Below, piece after piece: positions 1-7,037 of a stretch of 22,268 bases of DNA. Location: assembly GCA_964346395.1 (NCBI GenBank), contig CAYFUT010000043.1, forward strand, positions 1 through 22,268, read 5' to 3'. A program made the translations under genes and the position numbers. Source of the stretch: CAYFUT01 sp964346395 (lineage in GTDB: Bacteria > Bacillota > Halanaerobiia > Halobacteroidales > Halobacteroidaceae). A model generated the notes under the pieces. The model was given only the letters and a program-made list of their open reading frames with translations, searched no databases and was not told the DNA's origin. Position 1 is the first letter of the stretch; every line of letters starts with the position of its first letter.

Positions 1-34
1 CTTCCCTATTGTATAGCTATATTTTTAGTACACA

Positions 35-60
35 TAGAGACATGATATATCATGTCTCTA
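35..60. repeat. Perfect 26-bp palindrome, copy 1
   Basis: The 26 bases read the same on both strands. The core is GACATGATATATCATGTC, flanked by TAGA and TCTA. A second copy lies at 1504-1535, where the base pair just outside the core changes symmetrically from A/T to C/G. No U-tract follows on the minus strand, and only a loosely T-rich stretch follows on the plus strand, so a terminator role is weaker here than for copy 2. It lies where transcription would begin from the possible minus-strand promoter at 66-95, so it could also be an operator. Its function is unknown. Confidence 0.85.
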
Positions 61-65
61 CATTT

Positions 66-95
66 ATTTTACCCCCAATTTTCATTTAAACTCAA
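66..95 (-). promoter_or_regulatory. Possible sigma-A-type promoter reading leftward
   Basis: On the minus strand TTGAGT (90-95) and TAAAAT (66-71) are separated by 18 bases. A transcript would begin near 58-60, at the edge of the palindrome at 35-60, and run out of the window to the left. The hexamers match the consensus only moderately and AT-rich DNA gives such matches by chance, so this is tentative. Confidence 0.3.
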
Positions 96-135
96 TCTTA
101 ATTTTAGCATATCGACTGTTAAAAGGCAAACAAGG

Positions 136-166
136 AAAAAACCAGAGCCTAAAAAGTTGGCCCTGG
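136..166 (-). terminator. Intrinsic terminator after the yteA-like gene
   Basis: On the minus strand an 8-bp stem (arms 159-166 and 142-149, one G-U pair) with a 9-base loop is followed directly by six U residues (complement of 136-141). It lies 12 bases past the stop codon of the yteA-like gene and should end the nitroreductase/yteA transcript. Confidence 0.8.
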
Positions 167-177
167 CTGGAATTAGA

Positions 178-816
178 TTAGTCGCGGAGATTATTTCCTG
201 TTCTTTTTTTTATTTCCTTAATTGACTGGGAAGGTCGTTCATCAGCATCAATATAGCTATCATCTTCATTATGAGCCCCCGGAATATCAGAAGGAGTGTT
301 TGAGGTTCCTACCCGGGCCAACTGCTGCCAAGTGTCTTCTCCGTCGTAAATATTATTATCTGCTCCTTCTGAAATTGAAAATTTACCTCCTGCTGATTGG
401 CTGATTACTTCTTCTTCAATCGGGCGGTCCCAATTATTTTCACTTGCTTCCCAATTTTCTTTACACTCTTTACACATAGTACTATAGGGCATCACTTCTA
501 ACCGCTCATCAGCAATCTCTTCCCCACACCAGTCACACTCGCCGTAGTGACCGGAGTCTATTTTATCCAGAGCATCATCAATCATCTTCAAAATAAATTT
601 AGCCCGCCCTTGGAAACCTAAATCTTTTTCGCGCTCAAACATAGTATTCCCGCTATCCGCCGGATGGTTATCATAATTAGATAAATCTCCCGTTACATCT
701 TGGATATTGACTTCCATTCCTTGCCCGCCGTGGTCTGTGAAGTTATCTATTTCCGTTAAAATTTGGTGGCGGGCCGTTTTTAGTTTTTGCCGGTAATAAT
801 CTATATTTTTTTCCAT
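178..816 (-). CDS. yteA: YteA-like TraR/DksA-family zinc-finger protein
   Basis: A 212-residue soluble protein of the DksA/TraR C4 zinc-finger superfamily. The finger is visible as C94-x2-C97 and C115-x2-C118, and the preceding helical region holds the YteA-type signature NYDNHPAD near residues 47-54. Members of the YteA group occur in Firmicutes and are usually linked with general stress or sporulation; their biochemical role is unclear. DksA itself acts in the RNA polymerase secondary channel, but that cannot be assumed here. The acidic C-terminal tail (about 125-212) has no motif I recognise. The start is supported by GGGGGATAAAA directly before the ATG, a pattern seen at other starts in this window. 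The gene follows the nitroreductase by 12 bases and ends at the terminator at 136-166. Confidence 0.85.
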   Translation of the reverse strand: MEKNIDYYRQKLKTARHQILTEIDNFTDHGGQGMEVNIQDVTGDLSNYDNHPADSGNTMFEREKDLGFQGRAKFILKMIDDALDKIDSGHYGECDWCGEEIADERLEVMPYSTMCKECKENWEASENNWDRPIEEEVISQSAGGKFSISEGADNNIYDGEDTWQQLARVGTSNTPSDIPGAHNEDDSYIDADERPSQSIKEIKKRTGNNLRD

Positions 817-828
817 TTTTTATCCCCC

Positions 829-1353
829 TTACTGGATAAAAGTTACAAGGTCATCCAGACTGCGCTGGGGTTCCTCCTCCGCTTCTTCCTGAGAATAGCC
901 TAGACTTACTAGAGCTACCGGCCAGGACTCCTCTTTAATCTGTAAAATTTCTTTTACTTTATTCTCCGCAAATGCTCCCACCCAACAGCTGCCTAAATCA
1001 TGCTCTTCCGCTGCTAACAGCATGTTCTCTACAGCAGCAGCCGTATCCTGAACTACATATAAATCAGCTCCGCGCTTACCATATTTATTAGCTGAAATAT
1101 GAGCTAACCCGCAAACAGCAATCACTACTGGCGCTTCCGCTAACCAGTCTTGCTCATAAGCTGCTGTTGCTAACTCTTCTATTTTTTCCTTATCTTTAAC
1201 CACATAAAATTCCCAGGGCTGTAAATTACCAGCACTAGGAGCTTCGTGCGCTGCTTCTAAGATATCATGAATTACTTCTTCATCAATCTCATCAGGTAGA
1301 TAATGGCGCGTGCTAGTCCGTTCCTCAATAGCTGACATAATATCTTTACCCAT
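829..1353 (-). CDS. Nitroreductase-family FMN oxidoreductase
   Basis: A 174-residue nitroreductase-family protein, expected to bind FMN as a dimer and use NAD(P)H. Visible family marks are the N-terminal STRHY segment (14-18, FMN phosphate contact), APSAGNLQPWEF at 38-49, and LGSCWVGAF at 120-128 near the C-terminus. Its length is typical of the short single-domain members. The natural substrate cannot be read from the sequence: the family covers nitroaromatic and quinone reduction and other flavin reactions. The start is supported by AAGGAGGAA upstream. The gene lies 12 bases before the yteA-like gene on the same strand, so the two are probably co-transcribed. I could not pick out a convincing promoter in the gap upstream (1354-1503). 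Confidence 0.88.
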   Translation of the reverse strand: MGKDIMSAIEERTSTRHYLPDEIDEEVIHDILEAAHEAPSAGNLQPWEFYVVKDKEKIEELATAAYEQDWLAEAPVVIAVCGLAHISANKYGKRGADLYVVQDTAAAVENMLLAAEEHDLGSCWVGAFAENKVKEILQIKEESWPVALVSLGYSQEEAEEEPQRSLDDLVTFIQ

Positions 1354-1494
1354 TGGAATCTTCCTCCTTGTACTTAATTTTAACTTGCTTCAACTCTTAA
1401 TCTACCCGCATGACTGCTTTTCATACAGTTAATTTATTACAGAAGGTAAAGAAAAATTAAATTAATAATTGCTCAGCTTTAGAATAAGGTTAAC

Positions 1495-1535
1495 AAAAAA
1501 ATTATCTAGCGACATGATATATCATGTCGCTAGAT
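1495..1535 (-). terminator. 32-bp palindrome, copy 2, acting as terminator of the neopullulanase gene
   Basis: Bases 1504-1535 form a perfect 32-bp palindrome with the same 18-base core as copy 1 at 35-60, flanked by ATCTAGC and GCTAGAT. On the minus strand it is followed after two bases by seven U residues (complement of 1495-1501), giving a strong intrinsic terminator shape. It starts 26 bases past the neopullulanase stop. The rest of the 208-base gap (1354-1494 and 1536-1561) holds only the nitroreductase ribosome binding site and AT-rich DNA. Confidence 0.75.
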
Positions 1536-1561
1536 TGTAATTCTTACTAAATTTTTGGAAA

Positions 1562-3586
1562 TTAAAAATTATCTCTAAGCTTTAAAATTACCACGCTATA
1601 TTTATTTATAGTTACCTGTAATTGACCATTTTGGATCTGATATTCTTGCCTAGAAAGTAAGTCAGTAGCCGCTTCCGCTTTGATTTCTAGCTCTGCCAAA
1701 TTAACCGTGAGCTTCGAACTGGAATTATCATTATTAAAAGCAACAATCAATTTATTATCCCCTTGATAGCGGGCAAAAGAATAGAGATTATTAACTGCAT
1801 CAGCAGTAAGTACCTCCAGCTCGCCCGTCCGTAAAGCCGGATTCTGCTTCCTAATAGCAATTAACTTTTGATACCAGTTAAACAACTCCTGATCTTGCTT
1901 CTCTGCTTCCCAAATCATCGGCCGCCGACAGTCCGGATCAGAACCGCCCTTAATTCCCACTTCATCTCCATAGTAAATCATCGGCGAACCAACATAAGAC
2001 ATCTGAAAGGCTGCCACTAATTTCTGTCTTGTTTTATCTTTATCGGCAATCGTCAACACCCGCTCAGTATCATGACTGTCTACCAAGTTTAGGCTTGCAT
2101 ACTGAGCCTGACGTTTATATCTTGTCCGCACAATTGTTAATCGATGTTCCAATTCACGGGCATCAATTTTTTGCCGACAGAAAAAATCCCAAACTGCTTC
2201 CGTAAATAAATAATTCATCACCCCGTCAAATTCAGTGCCCTGCAGCCAGGCCGAGGCATCATTCCAGACTTCTCCTACAATATAAGCCTCCGGATCAGCC
2301 TTCTTAACTGTTTTTCTAAATTGACGCCAAAAATCATGATCGACTTCATCAGCTACATCCAGCCGCCAGCCATCAATACCTGCTTCTTCTATCCAGTAAC
2401 GGGCAACATCTAAGATATAATCTCTTACTTCCGGATGCGAAGTATTCAATTTAGGCATTCCCCAGACTTGATTAGCAAAAGTTTCATAATTAGGCAGTAA
2501 AATTTCCCGCAGCTGTGGATCCTCATCCATAATTTCTCTAAATTTACTTACATCAATAGTAACTGGCGGACCATTATCCACATAATTAGTTAGTAGATGC
2601 TCTGTTAGTTCCTTTACTGTAGATTTTGTCAGTTCATCAGTTATATTCAACTTGGGTAACCCGTACTCTTTAAACTCCTCGCAAGTTGTTATCTCCTGGT
2701 TAGATAAAAGCGAAAAAAGTTCTTGCAATAGATTATAGTTAATCCCCGGATTTTCTTTTACCGGAAAATCTTTTATATGATACCAGTCTTTATAATCTGA
2801 TTTTTTACCATTAGCCAGTAAATCTTGAAAAGCGAAAAACTGATCACTAGTATGATTAAATACCCCATCAAAAATAACTTTTATATCCCGTTGATGAGCT
2901 TCTTCCACCAGTTGCTTACAGGTATCTAAGTCACCAAAATTAGAATCTATCTGCTTATAATCAATAATATTATACTTATGATTAGTACCTGATTCAAAAA
3001 CAGGCGTTAAATAAATAGCATCAATTCCTAGTTCCTCCAGGTAATCCAGCTTTTCTATTATGCCCGGTAAGTCTCCGCCGTAAAAAGAATTAGGCTCCGG
3101 TTTTCGCTGCTGCCAGGAAGTCGTTTCTTCCGGATTCAGATTCGGATCACCATTATAAAATCTTTCGGGGAAAATCTGATAAAAAACTCCATTTTTTACC
3201 CACTCGGGGGTAGTAAACCGATCTTGTTCAGCAATATATGTATATTCAAAACACTTTTTCCAATCAGGTTTTTCTGTCTGTAACCCATAATTAGTATAAT
3301 ATACCTGTTCTCGTCCATCATCCAACAAAAAGAAATAACGGAATTTAGTAGTAGAATATTCAATTTCAACTTGATAATAATCATAGAGGTGGTCCGAACT
3401 ATACTTAGTTAATTCTTTTTTATACCGCGGCGGAGACTGATCCCAATTCCGAAATCGCCCATCATAAATTATGTATACCTTAGTTAAGTCATTCTTTTTC
3501 ACCCTTAACTGGAGATATAATTTTTCCTCTCCCACCGGATAAGCATAATTATCATATGGCTGATGATAAATAGCTTCTTTTAACAT
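1562..3586 (-). CDS. Neopullulanase / cyclomaltodextrinase (GH13 alpha-glycosidase)
   Basis: A GH13 enzyme expected to hydrolyse cyclodextrins, pullulan and maltodextrins in the cytoplasm; no signal peptide is visible. It closely resembles the neopullulanase/CDase group (TVAII-like). An N-terminal domain of about 120 residues is followed by TPEWVKNGVFYQIFPERF and the TIM barrel. Residue numbers use the start chosen here: catalytic nucleophile D410 (GWRLDVADE), acid/base E439 (VGEVW), D506 (DSHDTE). A block of about 83 residues (about 283-365) interrupts domain B, where TVAII-like enzymes run directly from the DFPV segment to NYETFA; this explains 674 residues instead of the usual 585 or so. 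The start at 3586 is chosen because GGGGGG lies 5 bases upstream and MLKEAIYH matches the family N-terminus. A start 15 codons further up has no good ribosome binding site. Confidence 0.92.
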   Translation of the reverse strand: MLKEAIYHQPYDNYAYPVGEEKLYLQLRVKKNDLTKVYIIYDGRFRNWDQSPPRYKKELTKYSSDHLYDYYQVEIEYSTTKFRYFFLLDDGREQVYYTNYGLQTEKPDWKKCFEYTYIAEQDRFTTPEWVKNGVFYQIFPERFYNGDPNLNPEETTSWQQRKPEPNSFYGGDLPGIIEKLDYLEELGIDAIYLTPVFESGTNHKYNIIDYKQIDSNFGDLDTCKQLVEEAHQRDIKVIFDGVFNHTSDQFFAFQDLLANGKKSDYKDWYHIKDFPVKENPGINYNLLQELFSLLSNQEITTCEEFKEYGLPKLNITDELTKSTVKELTEHLLTNYVDNGPPVTIDVSKFREIMDEDPQLREILLPNYETFANQVWGMPKLNTSHPEVRDYILDVARYWIEEAGIDGWRLDVADEVDHDFWRQFRKTVKKADPEAYIVGEVWNDASAWLQGTEFDGVMNYLFTEAVWDFFCRQKIDARELEHRLTIVRTRYKRQAQYASLNLVDSHDTERVLTIADKDKTRQKLVAAFQMSYVGSPMIYYGDEVGIKGGSDPDCRRPMIWEAEKQDQELFNWYQKLIAIRKQNPALRTGELEVLTADAVNNLYSFARYQGDNKLIVAFNNDNSSSKLTVNLAELEIKAEAATDLLSRQEYQIQNGQLQVTINKYSVVILKLRDNF

Positions 3587-3653
3587 TTTATCCCCCCAAG
3601 TAAATAAAAAACCATCTTCCTTATTCTCCATTTTTCATTTATCATTCTCCATT

Positions 3654-3692
3654 AAAAAACCCCCCCTCGATTAAAAATAATCAAGCGGGGTT
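3654..3692 (-). terminator. Intrinsic terminator after the uracil-DNA glycosylase gene
   Basis: On the minus strand arms 3678-3690 and 3661-3673 form about 12 base pairs with one G-G mismatch and one G-U pair. Six U residues follow (complement of 3654-3659). It lies 22 bases past the glycosylase stop. It separates that unit from the neopullulanase gene, so the latter needs its own promoter or read-through. Confidence 0.85.
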
Positions 3693-3713
3693 ATTTAGCA
3701 ATAAATATTGCCC

Positions 3714-4364
3714 TCAGATTTTACTCTCAATTTCTTTTCCCTCTGCTGTTAACCGTAAATACTTTTCATAAGCCTTTTTTATTTTCAGAAAGTCTTTCCA
3801 CACCGGCTTTTTCTTCCGCTCGTCTCGCAACAATGCAGCCGGATGATAAGTAGGTAAAAAATACTTTCCTTTTCGTTCTACCCATTTGCCGCGTACTTTA
3901 GTAATTTTCCCCTTCGGATCGAGCAAACCCTGCAAAGCAGTAGACCCCATCGGAACAATAATTGTCGGGTCAACAAATTTAATTTCCTGAGTTAAAATCC
4001 ATAAGCAAGTTTTCATTTCTTTTTCCGTCGGTTTTCGGTTGTTAGGAGGGCGGCACTTAATAATATTACTAATATAAACTTCTTCTCTATCTATTCCTGC
4101 TTCTACCAATATTTTATCCAGCAATCGACCAGCCCGACCTACAAAGGGAATGCCCTGTTCATCTTCTTCTCCCCCTGGACCTTCTCCTACCAACATTAAT
4201 CCAGTATCAGCAGCACCGCTGCCAAAAACTACTTGCGTACAATTCTCCCGCAGTCCACACCTATTGCAGTTAAGTGCTACCTCCTTTACTTCCTCTAAAC
4301 TGCTAAATTTATTTTCTGGGGGATTATTAAATAAATCCAATTGCACTTGCGAGGAAAATAACAT
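3714..4364 (-). CDS. Family 4 uracil-DNA glycosylase (4Fe-4S)
   Basis: A 216-residue DNA repair enzyme that removes uracil from DNA. Family 4 marks are the water-activating motif GEGPGGEEDEQG at 60-71, the FVGRAGRLLD segment at 74-83, and HPAALLR at 174-180. Probable 4Fe-4S ligands are C33, C36, C104 and C120; C42 is an extra cysteine near the first pair. The N-terminus carries QLDLF at 8-12 in an otherwise unstructured-looking stretch, a match to the bacterial sliding-clamp-binding pentapeptide (see findings). The start is supported by GGGAGG upstream. The gene follows the coiled-coil gene by 20 bases and ends at a strong terminator, so the two are probably one transcript. Confidence 0.93.
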   Translation of the reverse strand: MLFSSQVQLDLFNNPPENKFSSLEEVKEVALNCNRCGLRENCTQVVFGSGAADTGLMLVGEGPGGEEDEQGIPFVGRAGRLLDKILVEAGIDREEVYISNIIKCRPPNNRKPTEKEMKTCLWILTQEIKFVDPTIIVPMGSTALQGLLDPKGKITKVRGKWVERKGKYFLPTYHPAALLRDERKKKPVWKDFLKIKKAYEKYLRLTAEGKEIESKI

Positions 4365-4384
4365 ACAGTCGCCTCCCTACTAAC

Positions 4385-4888
4385 TTAACTTCTCTTAGCA
4401 GATAATAAATTAGTTAAATTTAATGGATTTAAATCTACATTATCTACCGTTATATTTTGTAATTCAGTCTCTACATCCGCCCGCTGATTAGTTAAAAAAG
4501 TTATTTTTTGATATAATTTCTTAAAATCATCTTTATCAATTAATAACTTATGTTGATTGAATTTTTTTCCTATCTGAAGTAATAGCTTAATATTTTCTTG
4601 GTTCAATTGAGATAACTTTTCTTCTTTTCTAGTTAGAGATTCCCGAAGACGTTTGTATTTCTCCTGCTTATAAGTCGGCAACCTCTCCGTAGTTTCTGGT
4701 TCCTGTCGATTAAGCTTTTCCTGTAAGCGCAGCACTCGACTCTTTAACTGCGAACAAATCTGTAAATTATTAACAATCAAAGTTAACGTCCGCTTAATAT
4801 CCGAAGTAAGCTGCTCATTGTACTTAAGAATAATCTGCGCATAATTTTCAATTGCTAATCTCCCAATTGAAACAAGCAAATTAGCCAT
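4385..4888 (-). CDS. Hypothetical coiled-coil protein
   Basis: I do not recognise this family. The product is 167 residues, soluble and strongly helical. A short amphipathic N-terminus (MANLLVSIGRLAIENYAQII) is followed by long heptad-like segments around residues 35-65 and 75-130, rich in Lys, Glu, Gln and Leu. No cysteine motif, membrane span or catalytic motif is visible. The start at 4888 is preferred because AGGGAG lies 5 bases upstream; a reading frame continues to 4975, but neither upstream ATG has a well-spaced ribosome binding site. It is encoded just ahead of the uracil-DNA glycosylase and divergently from the FliK-like gene. The second position invites a link to an export apparatus, but nothing in the sequence proves it. 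Confidence 0.6.
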   Translation of the reverse strand: MANLLVSIGRLAIENYAQIILKYNEQLTSDIKRTLTLIVNNLQICSQLKSRVLRLQEKLNRQEPETTERLPTYKQEKYKRLRESLTRKEEKLSQLNQENIKLLLQIGKKFNQHKLLIDKDDFKKLYQKITFLTNQRADVETELQNITVDNVDLNPLNLTNLLSAKRS

Positions 4889-4978
4889 CTTTTTCTCCCT
4901 CATCTGTATAGTTTGAGAAGTATCAACCGATTTTAACATAATATATATATCAACTCCTATAAATGAAAAATTCAAAAC

Positions 4979-5007
4979 TCGACAAATCTAACGGGGTACT
5001 ATATACT
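4979..5007 (+). promoter_or_regulatory. Probable sigma-A-type promoter for the FliK-like/FlhB-like pair
   Basis: TCGACA (4979-4984) and TATACT (5002-5007) are separated by 17 bases, each one base from the sigma-A consensus. Transcription would begin near 5014, about 98 bases before the FliK-like start, so the leader would include the hairpin at 5032-5067. The stretch 5002-5015 also reads TATAAT on the minus strand, but no -35 element is well placed for that direction. Confidence 0.5.
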
Positions 5008-5031
5008 ATATTATAAATTTCTCGATTTTAA

Positions 5032-5067
5032 AACCCCTATTTCAAAAAATAAGCAGGGTTCTTTTTT
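5032..5067 (+). terminator. Terminator-like hairpin in the leader of the FliK-like gene
   Basis: Arms AACCC (5032-5036) and GGGTT (5056-5060) enclose a second inner pairing TATTT/AAATA. Six T residues follow at 5062-5067 on the plus strand. The hairpin lies between the probable promoter and the start codon. It could be a leader attenuator, or it could end unwanted transcription entering from the left; no plus-strand gene ends nearby in the window. Confidence 0.5.
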
Positions 5068-5111
5068 ATAACCAAGAATAATTAATTATAGAAATAAAGG
5101 GGGAATAAATA

Positions 5112-6752
5112 ATGCGCATCGATAATCTATCAGCGTTAAAGCAGTATATCTCAACTTTAGGTGAAATGTCAAATTCATCTGAAGAGAATCTGAAAAAGTT
5201 AACTATAAATTCCTTATCTATATCCGACTTATTAGAAGACCTATCTCTAAATTTAACCAAAGAAAATAAATTAATAGCCCAGGAACTTCTCAAGGCTAAT
5301 CTTCCGCTAGATAAGAATTTAATCACTGACTTAAATCAATTTTTAACCGATAATAACTTCAGCGATTCCCTACAAAATAAAATCAAAATTGCTATTTTAC
5401 TAAAGCAATTAAAATTACCTCTGAACCAAAAATTCTTTAAAGTTTTTGCTAATTATGGTAAAAATCCTAAATCTCTACCAAACAACTTAAAACAGCTATT
5501 AGCTAAACATATTAACTTAACCTCTTTCCAAGCTGCCAGTCAAGAAACTAAACAACAGCCTAACTTAACCACTCCCCAGCTCCTTAAACAGCTGCAACTA
5601 ACTCCCCAAACTAAACAACAGCTTAACATTAAAATCAACCAGCAACCTATTACCATAATTAAAAAACTAATTTCTAACTTAACTAACAGTCAATCCCAAC
5701 TGCCTAATAGACAAACTATTCTTAACAACCTAAAACAAATTATTAATAATCAACCACAACTACTGACAAAATTAACTCAACAAGTTAGCCCTGATAAATT
5801 AACTAAATTCTTATCAGCTATTAAGTTAAATAATTCTAATTCCGCCCCACCAACAGACCAAACAACTATTACTATCTCCAAAATTATAGATCAACTCAAT
5901 CTAACTCCTGAGCAAACTGACAAATTAAATATCTCTTCTACTTCTAATCCCCGCGAAATGTTAAATACGATAATCAATCACCTTACTACTAACCAATCTG
6001 ACCAGCAGTTAAACACCAAAATGAAAAACTTGCTCCGCAGTCAACCGCAAGTAATTCTTAAACTACAACAAGAGTTTCCGACTGATAAAGTTAGCAAACT
6101 TCTAACCAATATTTCTTTATCCCCACCAGAATCTAAACAACTTTTAACGGAAAATTTAAATCAAATAGTAAATGAAACAATAGTCACTCCTGATAATATA
6201 TCACCAGAGCAGATAAAAAATGCTGTCAATAAATTAAATCCTAATTCCAGTCAAAACCAACTGATGAAACTGCTTTTTAATTTTACTGCCAGCAGCAAAG
6301 AAAATAATCAACTAACTAACGAAACTCAAAACCTCCTCTATCAGTTAACAAGTTTAAAAGCCGTTAACACTGAAAACAATGTGCTGCAATTGTTTTTTCC
6401 TATCTTAATCAGCAACAACATTCAATTGGCTCAATTAAAAATCAACCAAGAAAAACAAGAAATGAAAAATCAGGAACAAGAGATTCTACAATTTTCCTTT
6501 GCTGTTAAAACAGATAAACTCGGAACTGTCGAAGCAAAAGTTAAAATTTATGACCAGCAAATTAACGCCTTATTTATAGCCGATAACAAAAAAACACAAC
6601 AGCTAATTGAAGAATACAGCACTAAGTTTGAAGAAAAATTTAGCGAGCTCGATTATAATCTTAACTACTTTAACTGTAAATTAGCTGATGATGAATTAAC
6701 TACCGACGATAAGCAAGAAATCAAATTAAACAGTATTGATTTTACCATTTAG
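5112..6752 (+). CDS. FliK-like protein with C-terminal Flg_hook-type domain and internal duplication
   Basis: A 546-residue protein rich in Leu, Asn, Gln and Lys. The C-terminal part (about 424-525) resembles the hook-length-control domain of FliK: FSFAVKTDKLGTVEAKVKIY at 461-480, then alternating hydrophobic positions. The N-terminal 135 residues contain two similar segments of the kind ELLKANLPL and LLKQLKLPL. Between them and the C-terminal domain lies an 80-85 residue unit present twice (155-239 and 256-336). FliK measures hook length and, through FlhB, switches the flagellar export gate. This protein lies outside a flagellar operon and is paired with an FlhB C-terminal-like protein, as YlqG/YlqH-type pairs are in Bacillus, whose role is poorly known. 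The start has AGGGGG about 8 bases upstream. The stop overlaps the next gene's ribosome binding site. Confidence 0.75.
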   Translation: MRIDNLSALKQYISTLGEMSNSSEENLKKLTINSLSISDLLEDLSLNLTKENKLIAQELLKANLPLDKNLITDLNQFLTDNNFSDSLQNKIKIAILLKQLKLPLNQKFFKVFANYGKNPKSLPNNLKQLLAKHINLTSFQAASQETKQQPNLTTPQLLKQLQLTPQTKQQLNIKINQQPITIIKKLISNLTNSQSQLPNRQTILNNLKQIINNQPQLLTKLTQQVSPDKLTKFLSAIKLNNSNSAPPTDQTTITISKIIDQLNLTPEQTDKLNISSTSNPREMLNTIINHLTTNQSDQQLNTKMKNLLRSQPQVILKLQQEFPTDKVSKLLTNISLSPPESKQLLTENLNQIVNETIVTPDNISPEQIKNAVNKLNPNSSQNQLMKLLFNFTASSKENNQLTNETQNLLYQLTSLKAVNTENNVLQLFFPILISNNIQLAQLKINQEKQEMKNQEQEILQFSFAVKTDKLGTVEAKVKIYDQQINALFIADNKKTQQLIEEYSTKFEEKFSELDYNLNYFNCKLADDELTTDDKQEIKLNSIDFTI

Positions 6753-6764
6753 GAGGTGCCTAAA

Positions 6765-7037
6765 ATGGCAGACCAAACAAATGAATCCCCAGAAGCAGCC
6801 GCCTTACAGTATGATATAGAAAGTGATAATGCTCCCGTAGTAATTGCTAAAGGTAAAGGAGAAATAGCCAGACAGATCATCCAAACTGCTGAAGAACATG
6901 ATATTCCCCTGCAGGAAGATGAAGACTTAGTTAAAGTATTACTCCAGTTAGAACTAGAAGAAGAAATTCCCGAAGAACTATACAGTGCAGTCGCTGAAAT
7001 TTTAAGTTTTGTTTTCGAACTGGAAGAATTAGCTTGA
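6765..7037 (+). CDS. FlhB C-terminal-domain-like protein (FhlB/YlqH type)
   Basis: A 90-residue protein that resembles only the cytoplasmic C-terminal domain of the flagellar export gate protein FlhB. Visible similarity starts at ALQYDIESDNAPVVIAKG (13-30) and runs through IARQIIQTAEEHDIPL to EIPEELYSAVAEILSFVF. The NPTH self-cleavage site and the membrane part of FlhB are absent. It probably works with the FliK-like protein encoded just before it. AGGAGGT overlaps the FliK-like stop codon, 7 bases before the ATG at 6765, so translation is likely coupled. A GTG at 6756 falls inside the ribosome binding site and is rejected. The last 9 bases overlap the convergent nth gene. Confidence 0.85.
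   Translation: MADQTNESPEAAALQYDIESDNAPVVIAKGKGEIARQIIQTAEEHDIPLQEDEDLVKVLLQLELEEEIPEELYSAVAEILSFVFELEELA

Noticed and set aside
31..80. Minus-strand ATG with a good ribosome-binding-like GGGGGTAAAATAA, possibly the start of a gene running left
   Set aside because: The ATG is followed at once by TAG at the edge of the palindrome; the next ATG gives only a 9-codon frame before a stop. It may be a decayed start, but no gene can be supported.
3587..3631. Upstream in-frame ATG of the neopullulanase gene
   Set aside because: It would add 15 residues that are absent from the family N-terminus, has no well-placed ribosome binding site and lies on the TGGAGAA repeat, whereas the ATG at 3586 has GGGGGG 5 bases upstream.
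4150..4383. Open frame on the plus strand opposite the uracil-DNA glycosylase gene
   Set aside because: Low-complexity Ser/Pro-rich translation with no ribosome binding site; it mirrors the real gene on the other strand. The other antisense frames in the window were dropped for the same reason.
5010..5045. Minus-strand promoter for the coiled-coil gene using TATAAT at 5010-5015 and TTGAAA at 5040-5045
   Set aside because: The spacing is 24 bases, too long for a sigma-A promoter, and no better -35 box is seen.
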